Shown here: one piece after another, positions 47,160 through 56,694 of the stretch
Layout: every line of letters starts with the position of its first letter
Position numbering within the stretch: position 1 is the stretch's first letter
Origin: Hyphomicrobiales bacterium
GTDB lineage: Bacteria; Pseudomonadota; Alphaproteobacteria; Rhizobiales; JAJFHC01
Length of the DNA: 64,000 nt
Direction of reading: 5' to 3'
Assembly (NCBI GenBank): GCA_021775835.1
Contig: JAJFHC010000147.1
Location: 15,221-79,220 of the forward strand
Program-made: the position numbers and the translations under genes
Notes under the pieces: model-generated
The model's input: only the letters and a program-made list of their open reading frames with translations
Told to the model about the DNA's origin: nothing
Database searches by the model: none

Positions 47160-48704
47160 GTGCTGACTGGACAAATGCTGCAGCGGTCCGCAAAACGGTT
47201 TCCGGAAAAGACAGCAATCATATGCGGTGAAACAAAGCTCAGTTACCGGGAACTGGATCGCAAATCCAATCAGCTGGCAAATGCACTCCTGGACCTGGGC
47301 CTCGAGAAGGGCGCCAAGGTCGCCATGCTGAGCCGCAATCTTGCCGAGTACGGTGTGGTCTTTTTCGGCGTGGCGCGGACCGGATATGTGCTGACCAACA
47401 TCTCAGTGCTTTATGCGCCTGAGGAACTGGCCTATGTGCTCGCCAAGGCTGATGTCGAGGTATTGATTTTCGACGACGTGTTCGCCGAGAAAGTTGCGGC
47501 GGTGCGTGCCCTTCTGCCACGGCTTAGATTGTTGATCGGATTTGGCAGTAACGAGGCCCTGCCTGATACCCACACGTTCGACGATTTCATATCGACTCAT
47601 TCGACCGAAGCTCCAGCGGTTGAGCTGTCCGAGTTGGATCCATTCTGCATGACCTATACGGGCGGCACGACAGGGCGCCCCAAGGGCGTCCTTTGCGACC
47701 ATCGGGCACGCGCGATCACAGCACACACGGTGATGATCGAAGAAGCCATCGACGAACGAGACCGCGTTGGCATTGTCACACCGCTGTTTCATGTGGCGGC
47801 GCTCAACATAATGTTTCAACCAGCCATACTCGCGGGCGCCACCACCTTGTTCCTGACAAAGTGGGACCCTGCGGACTTCGTCGCGATGGTGAAACGACAC
47901 AAAATGACAGCAAACTTCATGGTGCCGACCCAGGCTGCCATGCTGCTCAATGACGAAAGCTTTGACCCTGAATCGCTGAAAAGCTGGCGCAAGGCAAGTT
48001 TTGCAGGCGCGCCCATGCCGGACTGGGTCCAGTCTGAATTGCGGCGGCGTTTGCCGGAGCTTGCGCTGACGCAGATCTACGGGCAATCGGAAATGGGCGT
48101 GATTGCCGTCCTTCGCAACTGGTATCTTCCGGCTAAGCTGGGGAGTGTTGGCCGACAGGCATACAATGTCGATACGCGTGTCGTGGATACCGATGGCCAA
48201 GACGTGACTCCAGGCGAGATCGGCGAGGTGGTCTCTCGCGGCGAAAACGTGATGATGGAATATTACAACGAGCCGGAACAGACGCAGGAGTTCTTCAAGC
48301 TTGGCGATGGCTGGGGATGGTCGGGTGACCTGGCGACAATCGACGGGGACGGCTTCATCACGCTGATTGACCGGTCAAAGGATCTGATCATTTCAGGTGG
48401 CGAAAACATCTATCCCAAGGAAATAGAAACCGTCCTGTACCAGCTTCCACAAGTGGCGGAGTGCGCTGTGTTTGGTATCCCCGACGACAAGTGGGGTGAG
48501 GTCCCGGCGGCTTATCTGCAGCTCAAGCCCGGTGCGGAATTGACTGAAGAACTGGTCACGCAACACTGTGCCGAAAAACTGGCCCGCTTCAAGCGTCCGC
48601 GCACGATACGTTTCGTGGACGACTTTCCAAAAACACCCATCGGCAAGATCCAGAAGAACGTATTGAAAGACTCCTTCTGGAGCGGGCGGAACAAGAAAAT
48701 CTGA
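47160..48704 (+). CDS. Acyl-CoA synthetase (class I adenylate-forming, AMP-binding)
   Basis: A 514-residue ligase that activates a carboxylic acid to its adenylate and then the CoA thioester. The P-loop-like motif MTYTGGTTGRPKGV, the ANL-fold core motifs IYGQSEMG, WGWSGDLATIDGDGF and LIDRSKDLIISGGENIYPKE and the catalytic Lys in KTPIGKIQKNVLKD are all present. Substrate is unassigned; fatty or aromatic acids are possible. A GTG start with GAGGGAA upstream. It follows nth by 46 bases and ends convergently with the LysR gene. Confidence 0.9.
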   Translation: MLTGQMLQRSAKRFPEKTAIICGETKLSYRELDRKSNQLANALLDLGLEKGAKVAMLSRNLAEYGVVFFGVARTGYVLTNISVLYAPEELAYVLAKADVEVLIFDDVFAEKVAAVRALLPRLRLLIGFGSNEALPDTHTFDDFISTHSTEAPAVELSELDPFCMTYTGGTTGRPKGVLCDHRARAITAHTVMIEEAIDERDRVGIVTPLFHVAALNIMFQPAILAGATTLFLTKWDPADFVAMVKRHKMTANFMVPTQAAMLLNDESFDPESLKSWRKASFAGAPMPDWVQSELRRRLPELALTQIYGQSEMGVIAVLRNWYLPAKLGSVGRQAYNVDTRVVDTDGQDVTPGEIGEVVSRGENVMMEYYNEPEQTQEFFKLGDGWGWSGDLATIDGDGFITLIDRSKDLIISGGENIYPKEIETVLYQLPQVAECAVFGIPDDKWGEVPAAYLQLKPGAELTEELVTQHCAEKLARFKRPRTIRFVDDFPKTPIGKIQKNVLKDSFWSGRNKKI

Positions 48705-48778
48705 ACGGGACGCCTTGAAGACGTGGATCAAGGAGGCGATAGTAAAAAGGAACTCGGTCGATGTTGACTTTTTCTTCG

Positions 48779-49714
48779 TTACTTGTTCACCGAGGGCCGG
48801 CCACCACAGGCTGCGGTTATCAAGTCGTTCAGTAATTTTACGCTGCGATTCTGCTCGCGAGACAGATGTGCCAGGAAGAACCGGTCGCTGTAAGAAGCGA
48901 TCGAATCTCCGAGGTTGCGCATCTCACCGGCCGCTGTCCAGGACTCACAAAAATGTTCGGGCAGATACCCTATGTAGGCACCCGAGAGTATCAGCAGGGC
49001 CAAGCTTTCCATGTGCGATGTGATCGCTGTCGGCGTGAACTCCAGACCCCGCGGTGGCCGCTGGCCCTGCATGTAGCTTCTGGCGGCGAATGACTGCTGA
49101 AGAAGAACATGCTGGTCAATTGCGCTATCCGGCTTCGTGAAAAGTGGATGTTTGTTGCCACATACTAGGATTTGCTTCTCCGTGAACATTTGCATAGAAG
49201 CGATGGAAGGATGAGTGTCTTCAATCGGTGTAAGGATGAGTTGATAGCGACCATCGAGCAGTCGCTGGCGTAGATCCTGCGGTGACGCCACTTCGATATG
49301 TAGCAGCACCTTGGGCGCGGCCTCGGCGAATTCGCCCAGCGCCTGCGCCAGCTTCAATGCTGGATTGGTGTACATCGCATCGACCGTTGCGAAATGAACC
49401 GTTCCAGCCGGCTCACCACGAACCGAACCCGCAATCGATGAGAAATTTTCGACGGACCGGAACAGATTGAGCGATGCATCATGAATACGCGCACCTTCTT
49501 CAGTCAGCGCAAATCCACCTCGACCGCGTGTGCAAAGCCTCATGCTGAGGCGGGATTCCAGATGCGCGATGTGATTACTGATCGTCGCCGGCGAAAGGCC
49601 AAGTTCGAATTGCGCACGGGCAAACCCCTGATGGCGAACCACTGCCTGAAACACCCGCAGGAGCCGTAGATCAATGTCTGCGAGCTGATCGTGGGGTTGT
49701 TGCCGAAAGCTCAT
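48779..49714 (-). CDS. LysR-family transcriptional regulator
   Basis: A 311-residue regulator. The N-terminal winged helix is seen in DIDLRLLRVFQAVVRHQGFA, RAQFELGLSPATISNHIAHL and ESRLSMRLCTRGRGGFALTE; a type-2 periplasmic-binding-like effector domain follows (RYQLILTPIEDTHPSIASMQ, LVCGNKHPLF). It is divergent from the ABC importer operon across 135 bases and very likely controls it. The intergenic region holds AT-rich sequence near 49730-49770, but I could not fix a T-N11-A site. Effector unknown. Confidence 0.92.
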   Translation of the reverse strand: MSFRQQPHDQLADIDLRLLRVFQAVVRHQGFARAQFELGLSPATISNHIAHLESRLSMRLCTRGRGGFALTEEGARIHDASLNLFRSVENFSSIAGSVRGEPAGTVHFATVDAMYTNPALKLAQALGEFAEAAPKVLLHIEVASPQDLRQRLLDGRYQLILTPIEDTHPSIASMQMFTEKQILVCGNKHPLFTKPDSAIDQHVLLQQSFAARSYMQGQRPPRGLEFTPTAITSHMESLALLILSGAYIGYLPEHFCESWTAAGEMRNLGDSIASYSDRFFLAHLSREQNRSVKLLNDLITAACGGRPSVNK

Positions 49715-49849
49715 ACGTTTGAGTTTATCAAAGTAAGCAATGACACAATAGTATTTTTCAGCGTGAGTTACCGTCCTATCGTGTATTCCAATGCGGCGGC
49801 TCTGTTGATGTCTTGGTCCGCTGCTGAAAAAAGTTGGGAGGAATAATTT

Positions 49850-50818
49850 ATGACCACACTAACCAAATGGTTTCTGGCTATGGCGCTCATCCTCGTGGCG
49901 GCGCCTCTTGAGGCCAAGACATTGAAGCTTGCCCATTCGACATGGGTCGGTTACGGACCGTTTTACATCGCCCGCGATAAGGGCTTCTTCAAAGAAGAGG
50001 GGGTCGATGTCGAACTGACGATAATGGAGGATACGCCGCTCAAAATGGGTGCCTTCATGGCGGGCCAAATTGACATGGTTGCCTCAACTGCCGATGAATT
50101 TCCGATCTACGTGAAACCCGGCAAAGGTGTTCGTTACATTCTGGCGGTCGACAACTCAAAAGGCGGAGACGGTGTTGTCGCTACCAAAGACATCAAGACT
50201 GTTGCGGACCTCAAGGGCAAACGGGTCGCTTTTGAGGAGGGTTCAGTCTCTCAGTTCTTTTTCAACGCCCTGTTGAAGGAAGCGGGCCTCAAACAATCCG
50301 ATGTCGAGATTGTCAATATGACTGCAACTGACGCAGGAACAGCCTTCGCGGCAAAGCAGATTGATGCCGCCGTGACATGGGAGCCTGCCCTGAGCCAGGG
50401 AGCCAATTCCAAGCACGGACATTTGCTCGTGTCCAGTGCCGAGAAGCCCGGGCTCATTTCAGATGTCGTCGCGGTCACTCCAGAAACGGCGGCGGCGCAT
50501 AAGGATGAGTTGAAGGCGTTTGTGCGAGCCTGGTATCGGGCTCTGGCTTTCCTGAAGGACAATCCCGATGAGTCCTACAAGATCATGTCGAAGGGCGTTG
50601 GCGGCTGGCTTGAGGATCCAAACGAGTTCAAGGCAACCGTGACGGGTATCGAGTATCTCGATAAGCCTATGAACAAGGCATTTTTCGGCACGCCCGAAGC
50701 GCCGGGTCAGGTTTACAAGACCCTGGGTGACGCGTTGGACATCTGGAAGGGCTTCGACCGGATCCAGGTTGAAATGTCGCCGGCCGATATTATCGATCAT
50801 TCCTTCATCGGCGGTTGA
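49850..50818 (+). CDS. ABC transporter substrate-binding protein, SsuA/NMT1/THI5-like
   Basis: A 322-residue periplasmic binding protein with a signal peptide (MTTLTKWFLAMALILVAAPL, cut after LEA). The mature part is the NMT1/SsuA fold: AHSTWVGYGPFYIARDKGFF, KEEGVDVELTIMEDTPLKMG, QIDMVASTADEFPIYV and ATDAGTAFAAKQIDAAVTWE. Such proteins carry alkanesulfonates, taurine, nitrate, pyrimidine precursors or aromatic compounds; the ligand cannot be told from the sequence. A strong ribosome site, GGGAGGA, precedes the ATG. First gene of a four-gene operon. Confidence 0.92.
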   Translation: MTTLTKWFLAMALILVAAPLEAKTLKLAHSTWVGYGPFYIARDKGFFKEEGVDVELTIMEDTPLKMGAFMAGQIDMVASTADEFPIYVKPGKGVRYILAVDNSKGGDGVVATKDIKTVADLKGKRVAFEEGSVSQFFFNALLKEAGLKQSDVEIVNMTATDAGTAFAAKQIDAAVTWEPALSQGANSKHGHLLVSSAEKPGLISDVVAVTPETAAAHKDELKAFVRAWYRALAFLKDNPDESYKIMSKGVGGWLEDPNEFKATVTGIEYLDKPMNKAFFGTPEAPGQVYKTLGDALDIWKGFDRIQVEMSPADIIDHSFIGG

Positions 50819-50825
50819 TAGAGAC

Positions 50826-51635
50826 ATGCGTGGGCTCGCGGCTGGACTAAAAGACATTCTCACGCCACGCCGCGAACTGCCCGCCGGTCTCGGCATAACG
50901 ACGAGTCTGCTGTTTGCCGGTGGAATCCTTGCTTTCTGGGCAATCGCTACCTATGGCGGGTTCGTGGATACATTGTTCTTCCCGGAACCGCATACGGTCG
51001 TGACTGCATTCTGGAAGACGCTGCTTGACGGGACATTGCTCAAGCACACCTGGTCGAGTTTGGTTGTGATCAATATCGGCTTTGCCCTGTCATCCGTTCT
51101 TGCAATTCCCCTGGGAATTCTAATGGGAAGTTTCCGCATCGTGCAGGCAGCGATCGAGCCGGTCGTGAATTTCACGCGCTATCTGCCCGTAACCTCAATG
51201 ATTCCCCTGCTGATTCTGTGGATCGGCATCGGTCTGGAGGAGAAAGTTGCCGTCATATTCATCGGCACATTCTTCCAGCAAATCGTCATGATTGCAGACA
51301 CTGCAAGACAGGTTCCCAACGAGATGTTCAGTGCCGCTTATACCTTGGGTGCAGGACGTGGCCAGGTTGTTTCCCGGGTTCTGGTTCCGGCAACGTTGCC
51401 CGGCGTGATCGACACGCTGCGGGTTACTATGGGGTGGGCATGGACTTATCTGGTTGTCGCAGAACTCGTCGCTTCGAATTCCGGGCTTGGCTACATGAGC
51501 ATGCAGGCCATGCGAGGATTGCATGCAGAACGAATTTTCCTCGCAATTCTGGTGATCGGTGTTCTGGGCATGATCACCGACCAGCTGTTCAAATTGGCCA
51601 AGCGACACCTGTTGCCTTGGGCAGAGCAACGTTGA
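50826..51635 (+). CDS. ABC transporter permease, SsuC/TauC-like
   Basis: A 269-residue inner-membrane permease with about six transmembrane segments. The cytoplasmic EAA loop is visible as [20 protein letters not shown], followed by [40 protein letters not shown] and [12 protein letters not shown] are typical of the nitrate/sulfonate/taurine group. The ATG is seven bases after the binding-protein stop; 33 open codons upstream overlap that gene and are not part of the permease. Confidence 0.92.
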   Translation: MRGLAAGLKDILTPRRELPAGLGITTSLLFAGGILAFWAIATYGGFVDTLFFPEPHTVVTAFWKTLLDGTLLKHTWSSLVVINIGFALSSVLAIPLGILMGSFRIVQAAIEPVVNFTRYLPVTSMIPLLILWIGIGLEEKVAVIFIGTFFQQIVMIADTARQVPNEMFSAAYTLGAGRGQVVSRVLVPATLPGVIDTLRVTMGWAWTYLVVAELVASNSGLGYMSMQAMRGLHAERIFLAILVIGVLGMITDQLFKLAKRHLLPWAEQR

Positions 51636-51645
51636 GATTGCGAAC

Positions 51646-52443
51646 ATGGGTGTAGTTTCCGTCGAACATGTCAGCCTGGAATTCAAGTCACCTCATGGCG
51701 AGGCCGTGGTAGCGCTTGAGGACCTGTCACTGGAAGTACCAAACAAGCAGTTTGCTGTAATTGTGGGCCCCTCCGGATGTGGCAAATCCAGCTTACTGAA
51801 TTTGATCGCGGGATTGTCGCGTACGACCCGCGGCACGTGCAGCGTGGACGGACGTGAGGTCCGCGATCCCGGTGCCGACCGCGGAATGGTGTTCCAGAAC
51901 TATTCATTGTTTCCGTGGCTGACGGTACTCGGCAATGTAGAATTCGGTCTTGCCTTGAAAGGCATGCCCGTCGCTGAACGCATTGAGCGCGCAGAGAGCT
52001 ATGTGGCTGCCGTTGGGCTTTCAGGTTTCGAGAAAGCCTATCCCAACCAGCTGTCTGGCGGCATGAAACAACGCGTTGCCATTGCCAGGGCGCTGGCCAA
52101 CGATCCCGAAGTCTTGCTCATGGACGAGCCGTTTGGGGCCCTTGACAGTCAGACACGTTCGGTCATGCAGGAGCTGTTACTCGACATCTGGGAACGTGAG
52201 CACAAAACGGTTTTGTTCGTGACACATGATATTGATGAAGCATTGTTCCTGGGAGATACTGTTTATGTAATGTCGGCGCGGCCGGGCCGGTTTATTGACA
52301 CCATCACCGTCGATCTGCCACGGCCACGTAAATACGATCTCATCACCTCCGAACCGTTTATCGCGTTGAAACGGCGCATCCAGAAGAATTTGCACGCCGA
52401 AGTGCAAAAGGCGCTTGCCGTAGCCCATGCCGAGCGTGGCTGA
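51646..52443 (+). CDS. ABC transporter ATPase, SsuB/TauB-like
   Basis: A 265-residue ATPase powering the importer. Walker A is [16 protein letters not shown], the signature is [17 protein letters not shown], Walker [12 protein letters not shown] and the switch His is in [12 protein letters not shown]. It starts eight bases after the permease, and its stop overlaps the next start codon by one base (TGATG), so the oxidoreductase that follows is translationally coupled. Confidence 0.95.
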   Translation: MGVVSVEHVSLEFKSPHGEAVVALEDLSLEVPNKQFAVIVGPSGCGKSSLLNLIAGLSRTTRGTCSVDGREVRDPGADRGMVFQNYSLFPWLTVLGNVEFGLALKGMPVAERIERAESYVAAVGLSGFEKAYPNQLSGGMKQRVAIARALANDPEVLLMDEPFGALDSQTRSVMQELLLDIWEREHKTVLFVTHDIDEALFLGDTVYVMSARPGRFIDTITVDLPRPRKYDLITSEPFIALKRRIQKNLHAEVQKALAVAHAERG

Positions 52444-54056
52444 TGCAGACCTTTGACCGCAAATTCGATTTCGTCGTCATTGGCGCCGGCTCTGCCGGTT
52501 CCGTCATGGCTCGGCGGCTGTCTGATCGGGCGGATCTAAACGTGCTGTTGATCGAAGCTGGGCCTTCGGACTGGCATCCTCTCATACATCTGCCGACTGG
52601 TGAGATCTACACGATTGGCAGTCAGGTAGACTGGAAATTTGAAACAGAGCCGGAACCGCATTTGAATGGCCTCAGGATTGACCAACCGCGCGGCCGGGTG
52701 CTTGGCGGTTCGTCATCCATCAACGGGCAGCTCTACGTCCGTGGACATAAACGCGACTACGATGAATGGAGACAACTCGGTAACGCCGGTTGGGACTGGG
52801 AAAGCGTTCTGCCGTACTTCAAACGTTCAGAGGCCTGGAAGGGCGATGCTGGAGAACTGCGGGGGCGTGACGGGCCGCTCCAGACCGCACATGGCCGCTA
52901 TCGCATGGAGTTGTACGACGCGTTTATCGAGGCAGGTCGACAGGCTGGCTATCCATACAATCGCGACTACAATGGCGCTGAATTTGAAGGCTTCGTGTGG
53001 AGTCAGTATACCCACATTCACAAGTTTCCGCTGCGCTGTTCGGCGTCACGTGCGTATCTGTGGCCGGTTCGCCGGCGCAAAAACCTGACTGTGTGGACAA
53101 ATGCGCAGGCCGGTCGTCTTTTGCGCGACGGCGACCGTGTTACCGGTGTTGAGGTCTTGCATAAGGGGTCCAAACAGATCGTTGCCGCCGACCGCTCGGT
53201 AATTCTTTCAGCCGGTGCGTATCATTCTCCGCAGATGTTGATGTTGTCGGGTATCGGAGATCCGTCTCAGATCGAACGACACAGTATCGATGTGACTCAT
53301 TCATTGCCAGGTGTCGGGAAAAACCTGCAAGACCATTTTGGCTCTCTTGTTCAACATCGATGCTTGAAGCCGATAACGTATTACAACATGCGTAATCCGC
53401 TCAAGGCTGTGGCGGCCGGGTTACGTTTTGCCCTGACCGCCAGTGGGCCTTTGTCTGTGTTTCCAATGAATGTCATGGCTTTCCTGCGCTCGGACACCTC
53501 ACTTGAACGACCCGATTTGCAATTCTACCTCGTACCATCGGCCATGAACCCAAATCATGAGAAGGATCCGTGGCCAAAGTTTCACGGTTACAGTATTCAC
53601 TGGTGCGATTTGCATCCGGAATCGCGTGGTGAGGTCGAGCTGCGTTCCTCAAATCCGGAGGACGCGCCACGCATTTTTCATAATTATCTTGCCGCAGAGC
53701 GCGACCGGATCATCAATCGGCGTGCCTTTGAGATTGCCCGTGACCTTCACAGTCAACCGGCCTTTGATGGAGTTCGTGGAGAAGAATTGGTGCCCGGGCC
53801 AGACATCAAGAGTGACTCCGAGCTAGACACAGCTACAGCGGCCTATTGCTCTTCGCATTATCATCCGGTCGGAACCTGCAAAATGGGTCAGGACGAATTG
53901 GCAGTAGTCGACGAACGTTTGAAAGTGCGGGGTCTGGAGGGGCTTCGTGTCGTTGATGCCTCGATCATGCCCCGTCTGGTTGGTGCCAACACCAATGCCC
54001 CAACAATCATGATTGCGGAAAAAGGAGCCGATATGGCTCTCGAAGACGTCGGTTGA
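52443..54056 (+). CDS. GMC-family FAD-dependent alcohol/choline-type oxidoreductase
   Basis: A 537-residue flavoenzyme that oxidises an alcohol. The FAD fold begins VVIGAGSAGSVMARRLSDR; GMC motif 1 is RGRVLGGSSSINGQLYVRGH, GMC motif 2 is VILSAGAYHSPQMLMLSGIG, and the catalytic pair lies in SSHYHPVGTCKMG (His) and NTNAPTIMIAEK (Asn). Coupled to the ABC importer ATPase, so it probably acts on the imported compound or its derivative. The substrate is unknown; choline itself is not normally taken up by an SsuA-type importer. Confidence 0.9.
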   Translation: MQTFDRKFDFVVIGAGSAGSVMARRLSDRADLNVLLIEAGPSDWHPLIHLPTGEIYTIGSQVDWKFETEPEPHLNGLRIDQPRGRVLGGSSSINGQLYVRGHKRDYDEWRQLGNAGWDWESVLPYFKRSEAWKGDAGELRGRDGPLQTAHGRYRMELYDAFIEAGRQAGYPYNRDYNGAEFEGFVWSQYTHIHKFPLRCSASRAYLWPVRRRKNLTVWTNAQAGRLLRDGDRVTGVEVLHKGSKQIVAADRSVILSAGAYHSPQMLMLSGIGDPSQIERHSIDVTHSLPGVGKNLQDHFGSLVQHRCLKPITYYNMRNPLKAVAAGLRFALTASGPLSVFPMNVMAFLRSDTSLERPDLQFYLVPSAMNPNHEKDPWPKFHGYSIHWCDLHPESRGEVELRSSNPEDAPRIFHNYLAAERDRIINRRAFEIARDLHSQPAFDGVRGEELVPGPDIKSDSELDTATAAYCSSHYHPVGTCKMGQDELAVVDERLKVRGLEGLRVVDASIMPRLVGANTNAPTIMIAEKGADMALEDVG

Positions 54057-54102
54057 TGGACCGGTGCCACGGCCCCCGGGTGAACGTCCAGCCAAAACCG
54101 AA

Positions 54103-54789
54103 TCAGTGGGCTTCAATCATGCGGCGGGTGTTGGCGGCGTAGGTCGACTTGAAGACGTGAACCATGAAGGCGGTGGCGAACAGCGGCAGCAGCAGGTTGG
54201 CGAAGGGGATCATGGCGAGACCTGCCAGCATGAGGCCGGCCATCAGCACTTTCGACGAGTTCTCGCGGCGCAAGGCTTTGGCGTCGTCGGGGGGCATGTG
54301 GCGCATGCCGACCATCTCGAAATATTCACGGCCAAGCAAATAGCCATTACCGAACAGGAAGGCGATGATATTCAAGCCGGGGACCCAGGCTACAAGCAGG
54401 ACAAGAATGTTCACGAGGATAAGAATGGCTGTGAACTTCAGGGCAACCCCCATCGACTGGGTGATCGGCAATTCGGTGCCCGGTGTGTCGTCGGGATAAT
54501 GCCGCTCTTCGACGGCTTCGGCGACCTGGTCGAGGAAAATGCCGGCAAACAGGCCCGTGATCGGGCTGATCAGGAATACCAGGCCGATAATGACGCCAAG
54601 ACCGGCAAGGACGGCAATGATAGTGTCAACATAAGGCAGGTCCGAGATCGTGAAGTGTGCCAGGATCGCCTGAAGTCCGACACCGACGGCGACAAACAGA
54701 CCCAATGTCAGGCCCAGGGCCTTCAGAAGCACTATTCGGAAGGGCGGTGAAAACATCTGGTCGATGGCCTTGAACGCACTCGTGATCAT
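54103..54789 (-). CDS. CysZ/EI24-family membrane protein
   Basis: A 228-residue polytopic protein of the EI24 domain family. Hydrophobic segments alternate with the conserved stretch LISPITGLFAGIFLDQVAEAVE (first 20 shown as two parts LISPITGLFAG and IFLDQVAEAVE) and GNGYLLGREYFEMVGMRHMP. In E. coli CysZ imports sulfate, but most alphaproteobacterial members are uncharacterised, so the substrate is inferred only loosely. AGGTTCG lies before the ATG. Convergent with the GMC gene and divergent from the adenosine kinase-like gene. Confidence 0.85.
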   Translation of the reverse strand: MITSAFKAIDQMFSPPFRIVLLKALGLTLGLFVAVGVGLQAILAHFTISDLPYVDTIIAVLAGLGVIIGLVFLISPITGLFAGIFLDQVAEAVEERHYPDDTPGTELPITQSMGVALKFTAILILVNILVLLVAWVPGLNIIAFLFGNGYLLGREYFEMVGMRHMPPDDAKALRRENSSKVLMAGLMLAGLAMIPFANLLLPLFATAFMVHVFKSTYAANTRRMIEAH

Positions 54790-54952
54790 TTACGAACCTG
54801 TCCTGAACTTCGGGTTGATACGCACTCGGGTGGGACGTAATGCGTCTTTTGGGAATAAACAAGGCTGTGTTTGAATTTCGGATTGCCAGACGGATGCGGG
54901 TCCCTATACTCCGCCGCAATCTTTTTCCCATTTCGGCTGGAGTTTTCCCTAG

Positions 54953-55945
54953 ATGACCCATAAACCTGTAGACGTTGTCGGCATCGGCAACGCCATCGTC
55001 GACGTGCTTGCACGTATTGACGATGACTTTCTGGAAACCCACGGTATCGCTAAAGGCGCCATGCACCTGGTCGACGAAGACCAGGCCCGCACACTCTATA
55101 GTGCGATGGGCCCGGGTATCGAGATTTCCGGAGGATCGGCGGCCAATACGATTGCCGGCGTCGCGTCGTTCGGAAGCCACGGTGCCTATATCGGCAAGGT
55201 CCGCGACGATCAGCTGGGCGAAGTCTTTTCCCACGACATCCGTGCCGCGGGCGTGGATTTTTCGGTCGCTCCGGCAACATCAGGCCCGGCAACGGCGCGC
55301 AGCATGATCCTGGTGTCACCGGACGGCGAACGCACGATGAACACGTTCCTCGGTGCCTGTGTGGGGCTTGGACCGGACGATGTCGAACCGTCACGCATTC
55401 AGTCGGCAAAGGTGACGTACCTGGAAGGCTACCTTTGGGATCCGGCGGACGCCAAGAAAGCCTTTCTGAAAGCCGCCAAACTGGCCCACGACGCCGACCG
55501 CAAGGTTTCCCTCACCCTGTCGGATGCATTTTGCGTTGATCGGTACCGCGACGAGTTCATGGGCCTGCTCCGTGAGGACGTCGATATTCTGTTTGCAAAC
55601 GAAGCCGAGATCTGCTCGCTCTATAGAATGGAGAGTTTCGATACTGCCCTGCAGGCGGTTCGGGGAGACTGCAAACTGGCGGTGCTGACGCGCAGCGAAA
55701 AAGGCTGCGTCATTGCCAGCGCCGACGAGGTTCATGTGGTCGATGCGGAGCCGATCGAAAAGCTGGTCGATGCCACCGGGGCCGGTGATCTTTTTGCCGC
55801 CGGTTTCCTTCACGGGTTCACGAGCGGCAAGGGTCTTGCGGACTGTGGCCGTTTGGGAGCGATCGCTGCTGCCGAAGTCATCAGCCATATGGGGGCGAGA
55901 CCCGAAGTGTCCCTTAAGGATCTTGCCGAAAAAGCCGGCCTGTGA
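54953..55945 (+). CDS. PfkB-family adenosine kinase-like sugar kinase
   Basis: A 330-residue ribokinase-fold enzyme. PfkB motif 1 is visible (GSAANTIAGVASFGSHGAYI, GKVRDDQLGEVF), and PfkB motif 2 with the catalytic Asp is DATGAGDLFAAGFLHGF. The N-terminal VDVVGIGNAIVDVLARIDDD and the NEAEICSLY block match the alphaproteobacterial group annotated as adenosine kinase, but substrate is not proven. GGAG lies ten bases upstream of the ATG. Convergent with the DUF1971 gene. Confidence 0.88.
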   Translation: MTHKPVDVVGIGNAIVDVLARIDDDFLETHGIAKGAMHLVDEDQARTLYSAMGPGIEISGGSAANTIAGVASFGSHGAYIGKVRDDQLGEVFSHDIRAAGVDFSVAPATSGPATARSMILVSPDGERTMNTFLGACVGLGPDDVEPSRIQSAKVTYLEGYLWDPADAKKAFLKAAKLAHDADRKVSLTLSDAFCVDRYRDEFMGLLREDVDILFANEAEICSLYRMESFDTALQAVRGDCKLAVLTRSEKGCVIASADEVHVVDAEPIEKLVDATGAGDLFAAGFLHGFTSGKGLADCGRLGAIAAAEVISHMGARPEVSLKDLAEKAGL

Positions 55946-55958
55946 CTTACACTGCACG

Positions 55959-56231
55959 TCAGCGATAAAACTCGACATAGAAGACAACGCTGCCGAGCGG
56001 CGTCACATGGTGGAGCACGTCGGGTTCGACGATGCCGCACTGGTCCGGGCTCAAGACAACTTCCTCCTGTCGTGACGGAATGGTGTAGCGCAGCGTGCCG
56101 GAAAGTACCCGGATGACGCCCCATACGCCGGACTTTGTGCTGTGATCGCGCAACAGTTTCGACGGCACGGTTTTCTCGGTGAACTCCGGCGTCCTGCTGT
56201 AGCTTGCAACGCCTTCAGGTAGCGTTTTCAT
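55959..56231 (-). CDS. DUF1971 (TehB N-terminal-like cupin) protein
   Basis: A 90-residue single-domain protein of the DUF1971 family, which is related to the N-terminal region of some TehB tellurite-resistance proteins and predicted to be a small cupin. The pattern MKTLPEGVASYSRTPEFTEK followed by LLRDHSTKSGVWGVIRVLSG and EPDVLHHVTPLG is diagnostic. GGGAGA lies upstream. It begins 24 bases after the decayed alternative oxidase gene on the same strand, suggesting they once shared a transcript. Function unknown. Confidence 0.88.
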   Translation of the reverse strand: MKTLPEGVASYSRTPEFTEKTVPSKLLRDHSTKSGVWGVIRVLSGTLRYTIPSRQEEVVLSPDQCGIVEPDVLHHVTPLGSVVFYVEFYR

Positions 56232-56254
56232 AAATTGTGTCTCCCTTCAGGGGC

Positions 56255-56694
56255 TTAGCAAAAATCATTACATGGATCACGAGCAGGAGTGGTACCGGCG
56301 CCGACCGGGCTATCTCCGCGCTTGAGCGCGTCAGCGAAGCCGTGGTTGCGATCCCGGTGCCCGGTTTCATCCGCGTGGACGACAATGACCACGTCGCGCA
56401 GGGTGGCATCGGGCGCAAGGTTCCAGTAATCGATGGCAATCTGCGGCGCCGGTACGTTCTTCTGAACACCGGAATCAATCGCTCGAGGAAATGAGTATAG
56501 CTGGTAACCGCTTCTTCCTCGAAATAACCGACGACACGGTGATCATAGCGTTCGGCAAAAAATCGATCGGCGATGAAATGCAACGGTTTCACGGACGCGA
56601 AGGCGATCCGATCGCTCATGTCCTCGGGCACGCGGTGAAGTTCCTTGCCGTCTGTGGTGGGATTTGTGTTCAGGTTTTTCAGGATTCCATCTTT
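56255..56694 (-). pseudogene. Alternative oxidase (AOX), internally deleted and frameshifted
   Basis: Read on the minus strand, the start resembles the N-terminus of bacterial alternative oxidase (SDRIAFASVKPLHFIADRFF then AERYDHR). It then jumps directly to the third iron-ligand region VVGYFEEEAVTSYTHFLE. About 75 residues normally between RYxHR and the HRxVGYxEEEA motif are missing, taking two iron-ligand motifs (the first Glu and NERMH). Just after THFLE one G is lost (GAGCG instead of GAGGCG), shifting frame; in the other frame the end reads AIDSGVQKNVPAPQIAIDYW, NLAPDATLRDVVIVVHADET and GHRDRNH before TAA. The full four-ligand diiron site cannot be formed, so this is a relic. No start codon is well placed. 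Confidence 0.88.

Noticed and set aside
54013..54750. 245-codon plus-strand open frame
   Set aside because: Antisense to the CysZ-like membrane protein; composition typical of a GC-rich shadow.
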